DNA of 64,000 nucleotides from Mercenaria mercenaria (lineage: Eukaryota > Mollusca > Bivalvia > Venerida > Veneridae): NCBI RefSeq assembly GCF_021730395.1, contig NC_069362.1:66171501-66235500 (forward strand), read 5' to 3'. The notes under the pieces were generated by a model. It ran no database searches, was not told the origin of the DNA, and was given only the letters and a program-made list of their open reading frames with translations. Each line of letters opens with the position of its first letter. The stretch's first letter is position 1. Below are positions 24,622 to 39,400 of the stretch, piece after piece. The translations under genes and the position numbers were made by a program.

Positions 24622-27600
24622 GGAGACATCATGTAACCATGTAACCCAAAAGTCAAGGTCACTATTTACTAATAATCACCAAAATAGCTCACATAGGAAG
24701 AAGCACCATTTAGATTAGGGGATAATGTTTAGTTTATCTGGGTAAAATAATATCAATTCCGTTCTCGTGTAAGACAGTTAAATCCGGAAGTGGAGCTAGT
24801 ACAGTGGCTTTTATACGAAACTGATATGCATGTGAAATATCACAGTCTGCCCCGACGTAAAACATTTCCCAAAGTATGTTAGCTTATCCACCCGTATCAA
24901 ATAGTAGATTACCACGAAGAAAACGAATGAATCATATACAATACAATAGATCTTTTCACCACGGATGTGGCAATTTCTCATTTTCTTACCTTTCTTACTA
25001 ATCGTTTTCATCGTAGCGTTACACTGTTTCTATAACAATCATGTCTGATGTTTAAGTTATTTTCAAATTCATTCAGTTTTAGCCTGCTAAATTTCTATAA
25101 TGAATTTGCCCATCTTTAAATTTGGACAGTACCATTAACTGTTAAAAGGGGTGCATACCAAAAAGATACTGACCGAATGGCGAATAGTGCATGTCATGAT
25201 CAGACTGCACGGATGTGCAGGCTGATCGTGATCTGCTCTGGTCGCAAAGGCAAGATCAGTTGTATTCAGCATGATAAGGGTTAAGAAGGAAATCAATGAA
25301 AGGTGCAGATTACGATAAAGTATAAATCAGAATTACGATTGTTGCTGATTCGGTTTAATATTAATTGATTGTATTTTATAGTAATATAATCAGTACTGTT
25401 TTATAACCTGAGATCTGTCCCTGGAGACACTTCATTTGCCATGGTAACAGAGATCACGTTTTATCAAGCTTCATTTTGATAAAGGTGCAAGAACGGAGGT
25501 GGGTGGGGGCGGGAAGGGTCACGAACAAAGATGAATCGTACGGATGATTGTTTTAGATGCTAGGCTGTTGCTGGAGTTGCTTACTGGATCGAACTGCAGA
25601 TAAATGTTGGAAATAACACTTCTCATGTTGATGTATATGTGGGACGTGCACGTTACAATGTAGTAAAACATTGGTCATACATACATATATTTGGACATTG
25701 TCTAACATTCAGCTCTTATCTCTGGATATCTAATTCTTTGAGTCAGGAAGTGTTAATTATTTCCGGCTCTTGATTGTTTCGGACAAGACTGACAACTGAG
25801 TTATTTGTCTAAACTCTTGGTCATTTCCTCAGTGAGTTCCCAGTGAGTCACCCTCCTTGTCTGAGAAAGCAAAGTGATGTTATTGTTGATGAATGGAGAG
25901 ATATCATGACATCGATCAGCTTCCCGAAAATTAGCTGAGTCAAGTGTCTTTGAGTACAGTGGATAGGGTAAGCTGAGTCAATTAGTATCGCGGACGGGGT
26001 GAAAAGGGTATATCGTACAAACATTAAAAGTGTTTTGGTCTCATTATACAGGACACTGCAGTAAAAATACTAGCCTTCTTCATTCAATCCTTATGAAATC
26101 AAGGGAATAACGGGCATTGAACCAGCTCTCCACTTCCTACTCATGTTTAAGCAATAGTTTTTTCTTACATAAGATGTATCTTCAATTCGTTCAGTCAGTT
26201 GAAATAATAACTGAAAGGCAGCGAAAATAAACATTTTTATTCATTATCTGATGTAGTTACGTAACAAAATGCTGTTTTACAATTAAAATAAGACATTGAA
26301 CCACAAGAAGTTTATAAAGCTGATTAAATGACGTTTCTATGGCAACAGTTTTTTTTTATTTGTATCAAGATAACAGCAAAATCCAGCGAACTATTTAGAA
26401 ATATTTTGGCTGCTTTTCCCACAAAAAGCCTTATCTATTAATTTCATCTCTCGTGAAAGTAAGCTTGGGAAGCTGGAACAAATGTTTATTAATATTTAGG
26501 AAGGAAAGTCAAAATATCCAGTAATATGCGTGAATGAACGATAACCACGTGGAAAATATCAAACCTTGTTTGTTTGCGAAATTTAAGTGGCTGTGTCAGG
26601 GTATTTCTATAGTTTCTTGATTGATGTTTCGGTCAATCAACAGCAGGTTAAAGACATATCAGGTGCCGTCTGTTGATATAGTCAACATGTTACAGGCAAA
26701 CTGGCGGTTTATTTACTCGTAAAACATGTCAACATTCTGAAAGGTAACTGCTGGTAGTTCAAAGGAAGCCAGTGCCTTCACAGAAATGTACAAATGTGTA
26801 GCTGTATAATGTCTTGCTAGTTGGCGTTTCTGACAATCCAAAGGGATTTCGAGCACGTGATGTGATACTGGATTTTATGCACAATAGCGAAACATTTGGC
26901 CGAAAGAAAAAGCAATGGAAGGAAAGAGGGGAAAACAAAGCATTTTATCGATCAAGTCTTCTTGTCAGGAACCAGGCTAAATTACATTGCTTAAATTTGT
27001 CTTTCCGCTGGAAACATGGGATCGTACACGTATATACGGATTTGAAATTCGAACATTTGTCAAAAAACATAAGGGCAGTGTAAATACAAGCTTTTAATCA
27101 ATTTTATTGTAGAACCAGGATTACACTTTAATTTCATCCGAGGAAAACATGAGTAGCTATATGATTGAAATACATATTATGTAATAATAGGGCAGTGTAA
27201 TACTCACACATGTACGTATATGGATCACAGCAAAGCTCGATGGGAATCGGTGAGTTCACATATAATCAATTAACCTTGGTAGCCTCTGGTGAGTCCATAG
27301 ACAACACTCTGGTAGACACCTTCTCTGGTGAAGTCCATAGACAAACCTTGGTAGACTCTGGTGGAAGTCCATAGACAAACCTTGGTAGACCTCTGGTGAA
27401 GTCCATAGACAAACCTTGGTAGACCTCTGGTGAAGTCCATAGACAAACCTCGGTAGATCTCTGGTGAAGTCCATAGACAAACCTTGGTAGACCTCTGGTG
27501 AAGTCCATAGACAAACCTCTGGTGAAGTCCATAGACAAACCTCTGGTAGATCCTGGTGAGAGTCCATAGACAAAACCTTGGTAGGACCTCTGGTGAAGTC

Positions 27601-30600
27601 CATAGACAAACCTTGGTAGATCTCTGGTGAAGTCCATAGACAAACCTTGGTAGACTCTGGTGAAGTCCATAGACAACTGTAGACTCTGTGTCAAGACAAC
27701 TTGGTGATCTCTGGTGAAGTCCAAGACAACTTGGTAGACCTCTGGTGAAGTCCATAGACAAACCTTGGTAGACCTCTGGTGAAGTCCATAGACAAACCTT
27801 GGTAGACCTCTGGTGATCATAGACAAACTGGTAGACTCGTGAAGTCCTAGACAAACCTTGGTAGATCTCTGTGATGTCCATAACAAACCTTGGTATTACA
27901 GCCTCTGGTGAAGTCCATAGACAACCTGGTGAAGCCCATAGACAAACCTTGGTAGATCTCTGGTGAAGTCCATAGACAAACCTTGGTAGACCTCTGGTGA
28001 TGTCCATAGACAAACCTCTGGTGAAGCCCATAGACAAACCTTGGTAGATCTCTGGTGAAGTCCATAGACAAACCTTGGTAGACCTCTGGTGATGTCCATA
28101 GACAAACCTCTGGTGAAGCCCATAGACAAACCTTGGTAGACCTCTGGTGATGTCCATAGACAAACCTTGGTAGACCTCTGTTGATGTCCATAGACAAACT
28201 TTGGTAGACCTCTGGTGAAGTCCATAGACAAACCTTGGTAGATCTCTGGTGAAGTCCATAGACAAACCTTGGTAGACCTCTAGTGGAGTCCATAGACAAA
28301 CCTTGATAGATCTCTGGTGGAGTCCATAGACAAACCTTGGTAGACCTCTGCTGGAGTCCATAGACAAACCTTGGTAGATCTCTGGTGAAGTCCATAGACA
28401 AACCTTGGTAGATCTCTGGTGAAGTCCAAAGACAAACCTTGGTAGACCTCTGGACTCCATAGACAAACCTTGGTAGACCTCTGGTGAAGTCCATAGACAA
28501 ACCTTGGTAGATCTCTGGTGAAGTCCATAGACAAACCTTGGTAGACCTCTGGTGATGTCCATAGACAAACCTTGGTAGATCTCTGGTGATGTCCATAGAC
28601 AAACCTTGGTATACCTCTGGTGAAGTCCATAGACAAACCTCTGGTGAAGCCCATAGACAAACCTTGGTAGATCTCTGGTGAAGTCCATAGACAAACCTTG
28701 GTAGACCTCTGGTGAAGTCCATAGACAAACCTCTGGTGAAGTCCATAGACAAACCTTGGTAGATCTCTGGTGAAGTCCATAGACAAACCTTGGTAGACCT
28801 CTGGTGAAGTCCATAGACAAACCTTGGTAGACCTCTGGTGAAGTCCATAGACAAACCTTGGTAGACCTCTGGTGAAGTCCATAGACAAACCTTGGTAGAC
28901 CTCTGGTGATGTCCATAGACAAACCTTGGTAGACCTCTGGTGATGTCCATAGACAAACCTTGGTAGACCTATGGTGAAGTCCATAGACAAACCTTGGTAG
29001 ACTTCTGGTGATGTCCACAGACAAACCTTGGTAGATCTCTGGTGATGTCCATAGACAAACCTCTGGTGAAGCCCATAGACAAACCTTGGTAGACCTCTGG
29101 TGGAGTCCATTAACCAACCTTGGTAGATCTCTGGTGATGTCCATAGACAAACCTTAGTAGACCTCTGGTGGAGTCCATAGACAAACCTCTGATGAAGCCC
29201 ATAGACAAACCTTGGTAGACCTCTGGTGAAGTCCATAGACAAACCTCTGGTGAAGCCCATAGACAAACCTTGGTAGACCTCTGGTGGAGTCCATAGACAA
29301 ACCTCTAGTGAAGCCCATAGACAAACCTTGGTAGACCTCTGGTGAAGTCCATAGACAAACCTCTGGTGAAGCCCATAGACAAACCTTGGTAGACCTCTGG
29401 TGATGTCCATAGACAAACCTTGGTAGATCTCTGGTGATGTCCATAGACAAACCTTGGTAGACCTCTGGTGAAGTCCATAGACAAACCTTGGTAGACCTCT
29501 GGTGATGTCCATAGACAAACCTTGGTAGATCTCTGGTGATGTCCATAGACAAACCTTGGTAGACCTCTGGTGATGTCCATAGACAAAACTTGGTAGATCT
29601 CTGGTGATGTCCATAGACAAACCTTGGTAGACCTCTGGTTAAGTCCATACACAAACCTTGGTAGACCTCTGGTGATGTCTATAGACAAACCTCTGGTGAA
29701 GCCCATAGACAAACCTTGGTAGACCTCTGGTGATGTCCATAGACAAACCTTGGTAGATCTCTGGTGATGTCCATAGACAAACCTTGGTAGACCCTGGTGA
29801 TGTCCATAGACAAACCTTGGTAGATCTCTGGTGATGTCCATAGACAAACCTCTGGTGAAGCCCATAGACAAACCTTGGTAGACCTCTGGTGGAGTCCATT
29901 GACCAACCTTGGTAGATCTCTGGTGATGTCCATAGACAAACCTTGGTAGATCTTTGGTGATGTCCATAGACAAACCTCTGGTGAAGCCCATAGACAAACT
30001 TTGGTAGACCTCTGGTGATGTCCATAGACAAACCTTGGTAGAGCTTTGGTGATGTCCATAGACAAACCTTGGTAGACCTCTGGTGAAGTCCATAGACAAA
30101 CCTTGGTAGATCTCTGGTGATGTCCATAGACAAACCTCTGGTGAAGCCCATAGACAAACCTTGGTAGACCTCTGGTGGAGTCCATTGCCCAACCTTGGTA
30201 GATCTCTGGTGATGTCCATAGACAAACCTTGGTAGATCTCTGGTGATGTCCATAGACAAACCTCTGGTGAAGCCAATAGACAAACCTTGGTAGACCTCTG
30301 GTGAAGTCCATAGACAAACCTCTGGTGAAGCCCATAGACAAACCTTGGTAGACCTCTGGTGGAGTCCATTGACCAACCTTGGTAGATCTCTGGTGAAGTC
30401 CAAAGACAAACCTTAGACAAACCTTGGTAGATTTCTGGTGGAGTCCATAGACAAACCTTGGTAGATCTCTGGTGGAGTCCATAGACATGCCTTGGTAGAC
30501 CTCTGGTGGAGTCCATAGACAAACCCTGGAAGACCTCTGGTGGAGTCCATAGACAAGCCCTGGAAGACCTCTGGTGGAGTCCATAGACAAACTATGGTAG

Positions 30601-33600
30601 ACCTCTGGTGGAGTCCATAGACAAACCATGGAAGACCTCTGGTGGAGTCCATAGACAAACTATGGTAGACATCTGGTGGAGTCCATAGACAAACCATGGA
30701 AGACCTCTGGTGGAGTCCATAGACAAACCCTTGAAGACCTCTGGTGGAGTCCATAGACAAACTATGGTAGACCTCTGGTGGAGTCCATAGACAAACCATG
30801 GAAGACCTCTGGTGGAGTCCATAGAAAACCCTTGGCAGATCTCTGAATTGCTAGACAAACCGTGGATTCCATAGACAAACATGCAGTCCGAAGACAAAAC
30901 ACACCACTGGTGTTTACTTTAAGTACATGTAGTATCATCAAGGAAAATGTTTCTAAAATTCATTATATTAAATGAATAATAAAAATCAACTGAAAGCCGG
31001 GAGTCGTAATTTCCCACATTGCTGTAATTTTCCGGCAATTTACTGGTTATTTTGCAAACCCAAATAAAGAAAATATATTGATAAGACACGTGTAGATAAG
31101 GGACTACTCTGTATACAGTGTAAGTCATCACTAATCAAATTTCACGTGCAATCACCTCAGAATATTAGTAATGTTAACCACTTAAATAACACCTGTCAAA
31201 TCATGGCAAATTATCATCACTCATGATTTGAGAGATACTGGAATGGGAGACAAAGAGAATGAGACTGTTGCCAAAATCTGCTCATTATTACTTGCTGAAC
31301 TTAATGTATAATTTTATACAATCTTTCAATTCTTACATTAATTGCCAATTAAACATGATGTTCCCAGAAGCCTGATATCACAGATTAATGCCTGCTTAGC
31401 CCAGTTATTGAGGAGAAATAATGTATATGATAGTTTATTTGTTTGAAAACAGTTACAAGCAGATATTTCTATGTTATTAGTCCTTTTTCGCATTTAAATT
31501 AAGACTCATCTTTGATCAGTTATACATTTACAGTGTGTGTGTATTGTTTTCTTTTATTGACGTTTAAATTGATATGACATTCTTACCGGAACGCATGCAA
31601 AATGTGCATGAGCGTGCAAATGCATCTTAATGTTGTATGAGTCATCACATTTGGGTTTGTAACTGTACCCGTGTGAGCAACCATGCGCCTCGTTAACTTT
31701 CTGGGAAGCAAGAATAAATTGATTACGAGCATTTGTCTTGTTATCTTTCCGAGAGTCATACCGAATAAATTAATTGAGAAATGTAGCCGAGAATGTCAGT
31801 TCGTGCTTAAAATGAACAAATGTATATAAAATCTGTGAGTTAAGAATTCATGCGTTATTTCTGAATCTGATCAATGTTCCCATTCGTGTGTTACATCACC
31901 CACTACCGACCAAACCGTACTTTTTGTGAGTTCAGTCTAGGCGCTAAAATTTACAGGAGTACGTTATTTCATGCAGCTGTTCTAAGATTTTATCTTAGAA
32001 CCACAAGTCTATGCTTAGGTGCAGTATTACTCCATAAATATCTTATCATGACCCCATGTACTTTTATGGTGCAAAACTTGAAAATGAGAAATATTCAGTT
32101 TGAAATTTTCGTAGGAACGAGTACGTTATATTTGTCGAGCTGTCCAGAATTTCTAAGAAAAGACTCCTAACATTCTGTTATAATTTTGATCAGTGATTAA
32201 TGTTGCATTATAAAACGTATACGGTATAGCCAGTACATATCATTGCAAACGGAATATCTTGCCGTATTTTTAGCTCACCTGAGCCAAAGGCTCATGGTGA
32301 GCTTTTGTGACCGCTCAATGTCCGTCGTCTGTCATCAGTCGTCCGTCGTCAGTCGTGCGTTCGTCAACATTTTCTTAAAAAAATCTTCTTCTTGAAAACC
32401 ACTGAGCAGAATTACACCAAACTTCACAGGAATGATCCTTGGATGGTTCCCTTTCAAATTCATTCAAAGAATTTAATTCCATGCAGAACTCTGGTTGCTA
32501 TGGCAACCGTAGGGAAAAACTTTAAAAATCTTCTTGTCTAAAACCGGAAGGCGTACAGCCTTGATCTTATGGTTCTCTATCAAGATTATTCAAATTTTGC
32601 CCCTGGGTTGAAAAGAGGCCTCGCCCCGGGGGTCACAAGTTTTACATAGACTTATATAGTAAAAAACATTAAAAATCTTCTTGTCTAAAACAACATGACC
32701 TAGGGCTTTGGTATTTTGTATGTAGCATTGCCTTGTGGTTCTTTACCATTTTTTTTTTCAAATTATGCCCCTGGGTTGAAAAGAGGCCCTGTGCCGGAGG
32801 GTCTCGTGTATTACATAGACTTATATAGGAAAAAAAATGAAAAAATCTTCTTGCCAGAAACTGCAAGGCGTAGGCTTTTGATGTTAAGTATGTTGCCTTT
32901 CCTAGTGTTTCTCTACCAAAATTGTTCAAATTATGATCCTAGGGTGAAAAGAGGCCCTGCCCTGGGGATACCAAGTTTAACATAGACTTATATAGGAAAA
33001 AAATTAAAGATCTTCTTGTCTGAAAGTTCAAGGCCTAGGCATTTGATATTTGGTTTGTAACATTGCCTGGTGGATCTCTAACAAGTTTGTTCAAATTATG
33101 CCCGAGGGGTGGAAAGATGCCCCGCCCTAGGGGTCACTTGTTATAATCATTAGTTATATAGGAAAAATACTTCAAAAATCATCAGGCTATAGTTCCTGGA
33201 CTGTTTAATTATAATTACCTGATGACCCAAGCGATTAGGTATCACTTGACTGTGACCTTGACCTACTGACCTACTTTCTTGTTTTTTAAGATACAGCCTT
33301 GAAATTTGGACGACATGTACAGTTTTACACACCAGTCTTAAAACAGCCTTTCAGTGACCATGAATGTGGCCTACTGACCTACTTTCTAATATTTTAGGGT
33401 CATTTGTCATTTGAAACATGTGGCTCATATTACTCCGGTGAGCGATTCAGGGTCATCATAACCCTCTTGTTTTTGTCTTGGCAACACAACGGGATATATC
33501 AGCCACCCGTTCAGCTGACCAACGAACAAAGCATCCAAGTGCTGATCCCACACACAAAAGATCATCATGATGTTTATTTTCATTACTTTTTCTCACATTT

Positions 33601-36428
33601 CTTTTTAAGTCAAGCCGGGGATTGAACTCTTTCAACTGGATACTGACTTGTATTTCTCTATTGAGCATACACGTTATGATCAGTTGAAGAGTAACGTGTA
33701 AATATCACGTGTCCAAGTATTCAAAACCACATATAAATGTGTCTAAGTATACTAGTTTGCGTTATCGATCAGTATATACCAAAATTCGTTTCATTCATGT
33801 TCTATGAAACTTTTCAACATAGGACCAAAACTTGGTCACAATTTAGTACCGAATTACCACTTTATAGTGTAATACGGCTTATCAAAATTAAATCTAATGG
33901 ACTCCAATTAGCGTTATGTAATTCTTTTAAAAATTGATATTTCAGGCCTGGACGTAACAGCTAACCAGCCCAAAGAGGAGATCGGTGAAACTGAGATATT
34001 CCAGATGAAGTATAACAAGGCGTCAGATACTTGGGCATTCCGAGCGAGCACTGAGAAATACTGGGCACTGCAGGACGATACAGGAACCGTACAGGCCAAA
34101 CAGGCCGAACCGTGAGTAGATTTATTAGAAAACTTAGTGAGGCCTAAAACAAAACTTGTGTGGAAATAACTGGTTGATAGAATCGTATTTAGGCTACGCA
34201 AAACCAATATATCAGAATAGTGCCTTTGACTAGTAAACTTTATTATGCCCCCTTTCGAAGACGGAGGGGTCTATTGTTTTGCAGAATCGGTCGGTGTCTG
34301 TCCGCAGACCAGTCCATTTCCGAATGATAACTCAATAACGCTTGGGTCTAGGATCATGACAGTTATTAGGGAAGTTGGTCATGACCAGCAGATGAACCGT
34401 TTAGATTTTGAGACCAGTATGCCATAGGTCAATGTCACAGTGGCCCGGAACAGTTAAACGGTTTCCGGAAGATAACTCAATAACGCTTGGGCCTATGATC
34501 ATGAATTTGATAGAGGAGGTTGGTTATGATCAGCAGCTGACCCCTCTTGATTTTGAAGTCAGTAAGTCAAAGGTCAATGACACAGTGAGTCGGAACAGTT
34601 AAACCGTTTCCGGATGATAACTCAAGAACGCTTGGGTCTTGGATCATGAATGATGATAGGGAGATTGATCATGACCAGCAGATGACCCCTATTTATTTTG
34701 AGATCAGTAGATCATAGGTCAAGGTCACAGTGACCCGGAACAGATAAACGGTTTCTGGATGATAATTCAAGAACTCCTAGGCCTAGGATCATGAATGTTG
34801 ACAAGGGAGATTAACCATGACCAGCAGATGACCCCTATTGATTTTGAGGTTAGTAGGTCAGATGTCAAGGTCATAGTAACCTGGAACAGTTAAACGGTTT
34901 CAGACTGATAACTCAAGAATGCTTGGGCCTAGGATCACGAAACTTAATAGGGAGGATGATCGTGATCAGCAGATGCCACCTATTGATTTTGAGGTCAGTA
35001 GGTCAAGGTCACATTGATCCAGATCAGTAGAACTCTTTTTGCCAAATAACTAGAGAATGCTTTGGTCTAAGATCACATTTCATACTGGAGGTCACTTATG
35101 ACTGATAAATACCCTTAATTATTTTAAGTACATCAAACGACCAGTGCACAGTAACCAGATAATTTCTGTTCCTTGTGCAGTTACTGACCTAATGCATCAC
35201 GATTGGGAGTGTGTGGTGGGGGGGGGAGCATTTCATTTTCGACAAGCTCTTGTTATTTTGGGTGTCAGGATGTCAAAGGTCAAAATCTGCAATGTGTAGA
35301 CTGAACCCAGTTTCTGATCACCTACTGGAGAAAACTTGGGTCAATGCCTGTAAAACTTCATAGGTCAGTGGATGATTATTACTTTTTTGGTGTCAGTAAG
35401 TCACAGGTCAAGTTCACAGTGACCCTAAGGTTTAGTTACTAATTGTTGATGAATATACAAATATGTCCTATAGGATTGTCAAATGGCATGCAGTAGCTGC
35501 CTGTAGCCTTACTTATTTGGCTTACAGAATTACTTACTTTATGATCTGATATTTTATAGTTGTCATCCTTCGAACGGACGGGACAACGATAGTCAAAAGT
35601 TATCATGCTGTCTGAAAACGTCCAATTATATGGACTAGGTTGCCTGGTTTTAGTAGATGACCCCTGTTAATTAGGGGTCAGTATAGTACAAAGTTCAAGG
35701 TCACTACTTAACTTCATAGGATGATTGCCTGTGGTCAGTGGATCACAATTCCTCTTGGTTTGTGGACAATAAAAAGGTCAAGTCACTGATATTGATGCTA
35801 AAGATGGTATTATTTCAATAGTTGGATAAAGCTTGTTCAATACTTCAGTGCATGACTGTCTGTTGTCTGTTAATGTTTTGGGGGTTAGTATGTAAGGTCA
35901 AGAGACATTGAGAAAAAAATGTCTTCTAGTCATTAGTTGGAGTATACATTGTTGTTTGTGACCCTGTAGATGACATGTACTGCTAGGGGTCAGGGGGTAA
36001 AATGTCAGTCACAGTTACCTCAAGACTGAAAATCAATCAATAACTGCAGAATGCTTTGGCCAACAGCTGTATAAGCTTGTAAGATGACTGCTTATATATA
36101 TATATATATATATATATAATAGAAAATATTAAAAGTTACTCCTTGACAAGTATATAATAAATAAAAAAGAAAAACATCCAATGGGTTTCCTCTATCTGTA
36201 TTTCTGTCCACCTACCGGTTTCATATCATAATCATCAGGGCAGACATATAAAAAATGTGTAGTTGCTACACATTTTTTATATGTCTGCCCTGATGATTAT
36301 GATATGAAACCGGTAGGTGGACAGAAATACAGAATGCTACACATTTTTTATATGTCTGCCCTGATGATTATGATATGAAACCGGTAGGTGGACAGAAATA
36401 CAGATAGAGGAAACCCATTGGATGTTTT

Positions 36429-36474
<46 letters not shown>

Positions 36475-39400
36475 TGATTCCTTGTGTTTTGACTGTCAGT
36501 ATGTCACACAATAGAGCATGCTTAGGCCTACAGTCATCAAACTTCGTAGCATAACTGTTTATAGTCAGTAGATGATTCCTCTTGTTATTTGGACCTAGGT
36601 CATGGGTCAAGGTCACAAAGTTCTTACTTGCAGAGAACAGGTTTGTACTGGTACAGAATCCAGGAACACTGGTTAGGTTTACTGCCCGCCGTTACATGAC
36701 TGAAATACTGTTGTAAAATGGCGTTAAACCCAAAACAAACAAACAAACAAAGTTCTTAAGGTAGATCTGCATGCTTGGTAAACCAGAAGCAATGTCATTT
36801 TTCCAGGTAAAATATTTGACAAAAAATCTTTCCTTTTTCAGGACCAAAAACTGTTACTTCACAATTGACTGGCAGGATGACGGTACTGTCGGAATTAAAG
36901 GTCCTGATGGAAAATACCTTTCCAACAAACCCACTGGAATTCTGTACTCAACAGGCACAGATTTACAGGACGTAAACAAATTTAGAATCCTCGTTACGAA
37001 TCTACCACAGCTAGTTCTAAAGAGTGAATTTGGATTTGTCGGCACCAATCCGAAAGAAACCCAGTATATATGTAATAAAACTAAGTACGATATGCTCCAA
37101 GTTACACCCGACACTGATGGCACTTACACAATCAAAAGTAAGCTATTTATTCTGTTACAATGTGACTTTCAAAGTGTTTGTGTCTGCTGTTTTTAGCATG
37201 ACTACGCAAAGTATATGGAGAGCTATCCTACTGACCCCGGTGTTGGCGTCCCCACTTTGGTTTAAATTCTTTTACACTTTCTCTTTTTTCTCCTTATCTC
37301 TGTAATTACTTGGTGGATTTGCTTATAAACTTAAAATACTTGTTCCTCATGATCACCCACATCATCTGGCATGAGGGCCATAACTCTCACACCAATATTT
37401 CATGAATTATCCCCCTTTTTACTTAGAATTTTAGGTAAAAGTTTTGGTGCTCTTTCACTCTATCTCAGTTATTACTAAATGGATTTGATTCAGAATTTAA
37501 AAAAATTGTTCTATGTCATCACCCACATCATGACACAAGGTTCTTTACTCTGGCACAAACTTTGGTTTGCTTTTAACTTAAAATTGTTTTTCCTCATGAT
37601 CACCCACATCATCTGGCATAAGGGCCATAACTCTGACACCAATATTTCATGAATTGTGCCCATTTTTTACTTGAAATTTCAGGTTAAAGTTTTGGTGCAC
37701 TTTCAATGTATCTCAGTTATATATAAATGGATTTAATTCAAACTTAAAATAATAGTTCTACTTCATCACTCACAGGTTCTAAACTTTGGCACATACTTTT
37801 CATGAATTATGCCCCCGTTTTACTTAGAATTTCAGGTTAATTTTAATGCATTTTCACTATATCTCTGTTATGACAGAGAGGATTTGATTTAAAAAATAAT
37901 TTATAGGAAAAGAGGGCTTTAACACTATTCATGCATGACGGGCGGTTATACTTCGGGCGTAATAATAGGGCGCAGCCTATGATATATATAACTAAACCTA
38001 TATGTTCATGTTGTTCAAACAGTTCTGCTTGGTTGCCATCAGAGCTAGTACGATATATCGAAATAATTTCACACAAATGCATTAACCCAACGAAATAGTC
38101 CTTCTGTCACGGTCTTCTACTAAGATTGTTAGAATTATTCTATTTTTCAAAAAAACATTGCTTCCAGAAGGGGCATGGTTACTTTTCCCTTTACATGTAT
38201 TACAAATTTATTTCATTTTGTCAAAAAATCATGGCCACCAAGGGCTGTGCTCACTTTTCCATGGCACAATTTGAAAATTATTTCACAATCATTTTCCTTG
38301 CATAATCATCTACCAACACTGTTTAAGCAAGTGGAGCAATCTAGGGTCACCTGCCCGCTTAGCTCAGTAGGTAAGAGCGTCGGTCTACGGATCGTGGGGT
38401 CGTGAGTTCGATCCTCGAGCGGGGTGAATGTTCTCCGTGACTATTTGATAAACGACACTGTGTCTGAAATCATTAGTCCTCCGCCACTGATTCATGTGGG
38501 GAAGTTGGCAGTTACTTGCGGAGAACAGGTTTGTACTGGTACAGAATCCAGGAACACTGGTTAGGTTAAAGGGAATTCCTATAGTTTTTTATGCGCATCT
38601 TTCTGCGCAGCCGACACTTTCTATGGAAAACTGAACTGAAGTCAACATTTGTTGAAACATGTTACAGACAATCTTAAATATGAGGAATTTTGAATGAAAT
38701 AACATTTTTGGTAAGTTATATCAGTAATCAAATGTTGATACTGGTTTATTATGTTGTATTGACAAGTATCATGCCTGACAGGTATCTTGCTATTTTAGTG
38801 GTTGTGTTTTCACATCGCATTTTAGTACAAAAGACAGTGTTGTTCATATAAAGTAAGATAATTGACTTAGTACTGATAAGACAATATCACCTTTCAGATT
38901 ATTTAGAGTTCAATTATAGAAAGAATTAAGAATTTTTAAAACCTTTTTTTAACTTTTAGCAGACATACATGTAATCAATTTGGCCAGGTTCGCGCCATTT
39001 CCGTCCGAACAGGTGTTGTATTCTAGCGGTCTTAACATAAAATTTAGCCTGGTGACCCATACATTTTTAGCCATTTTTATGCTCACAATACAATTATCTA
39101 TACACAAGAAGAAAAAGAAAAAACTCTATGAAAGAGTTTTTTCAAAATTAAAAAAAAATATTCTTCACTATGGGTATTTTTCATTGAAAAAAGTTCACAA
39201 AAGTAAATATGAAACATTTTCTTTTTCATTTGTACCCATTATTGTAAGGATAGAGTATTACAAATATGACTATGATATCAAATAAGTATATAATAAAATC
39301 TGTAAAAAGAAAAAACTGTATTGTGCTGCCTGGATGTATATTTTGGTTGGTATTTATAAAAAAGCAGAAAATTATGAAAATGTTGAAAAATCGCTGGCAG

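Noticed and set aside
27256-30897. Several overlapping minus-strand open frames (up to 626 residues) rich in STKVCLWTSPEVYQG
   Set aside because: Translations of the 34-bp minisatellite in all three frames. No non-repeat domain, no start or splice evidence, and inside the fascin intron.
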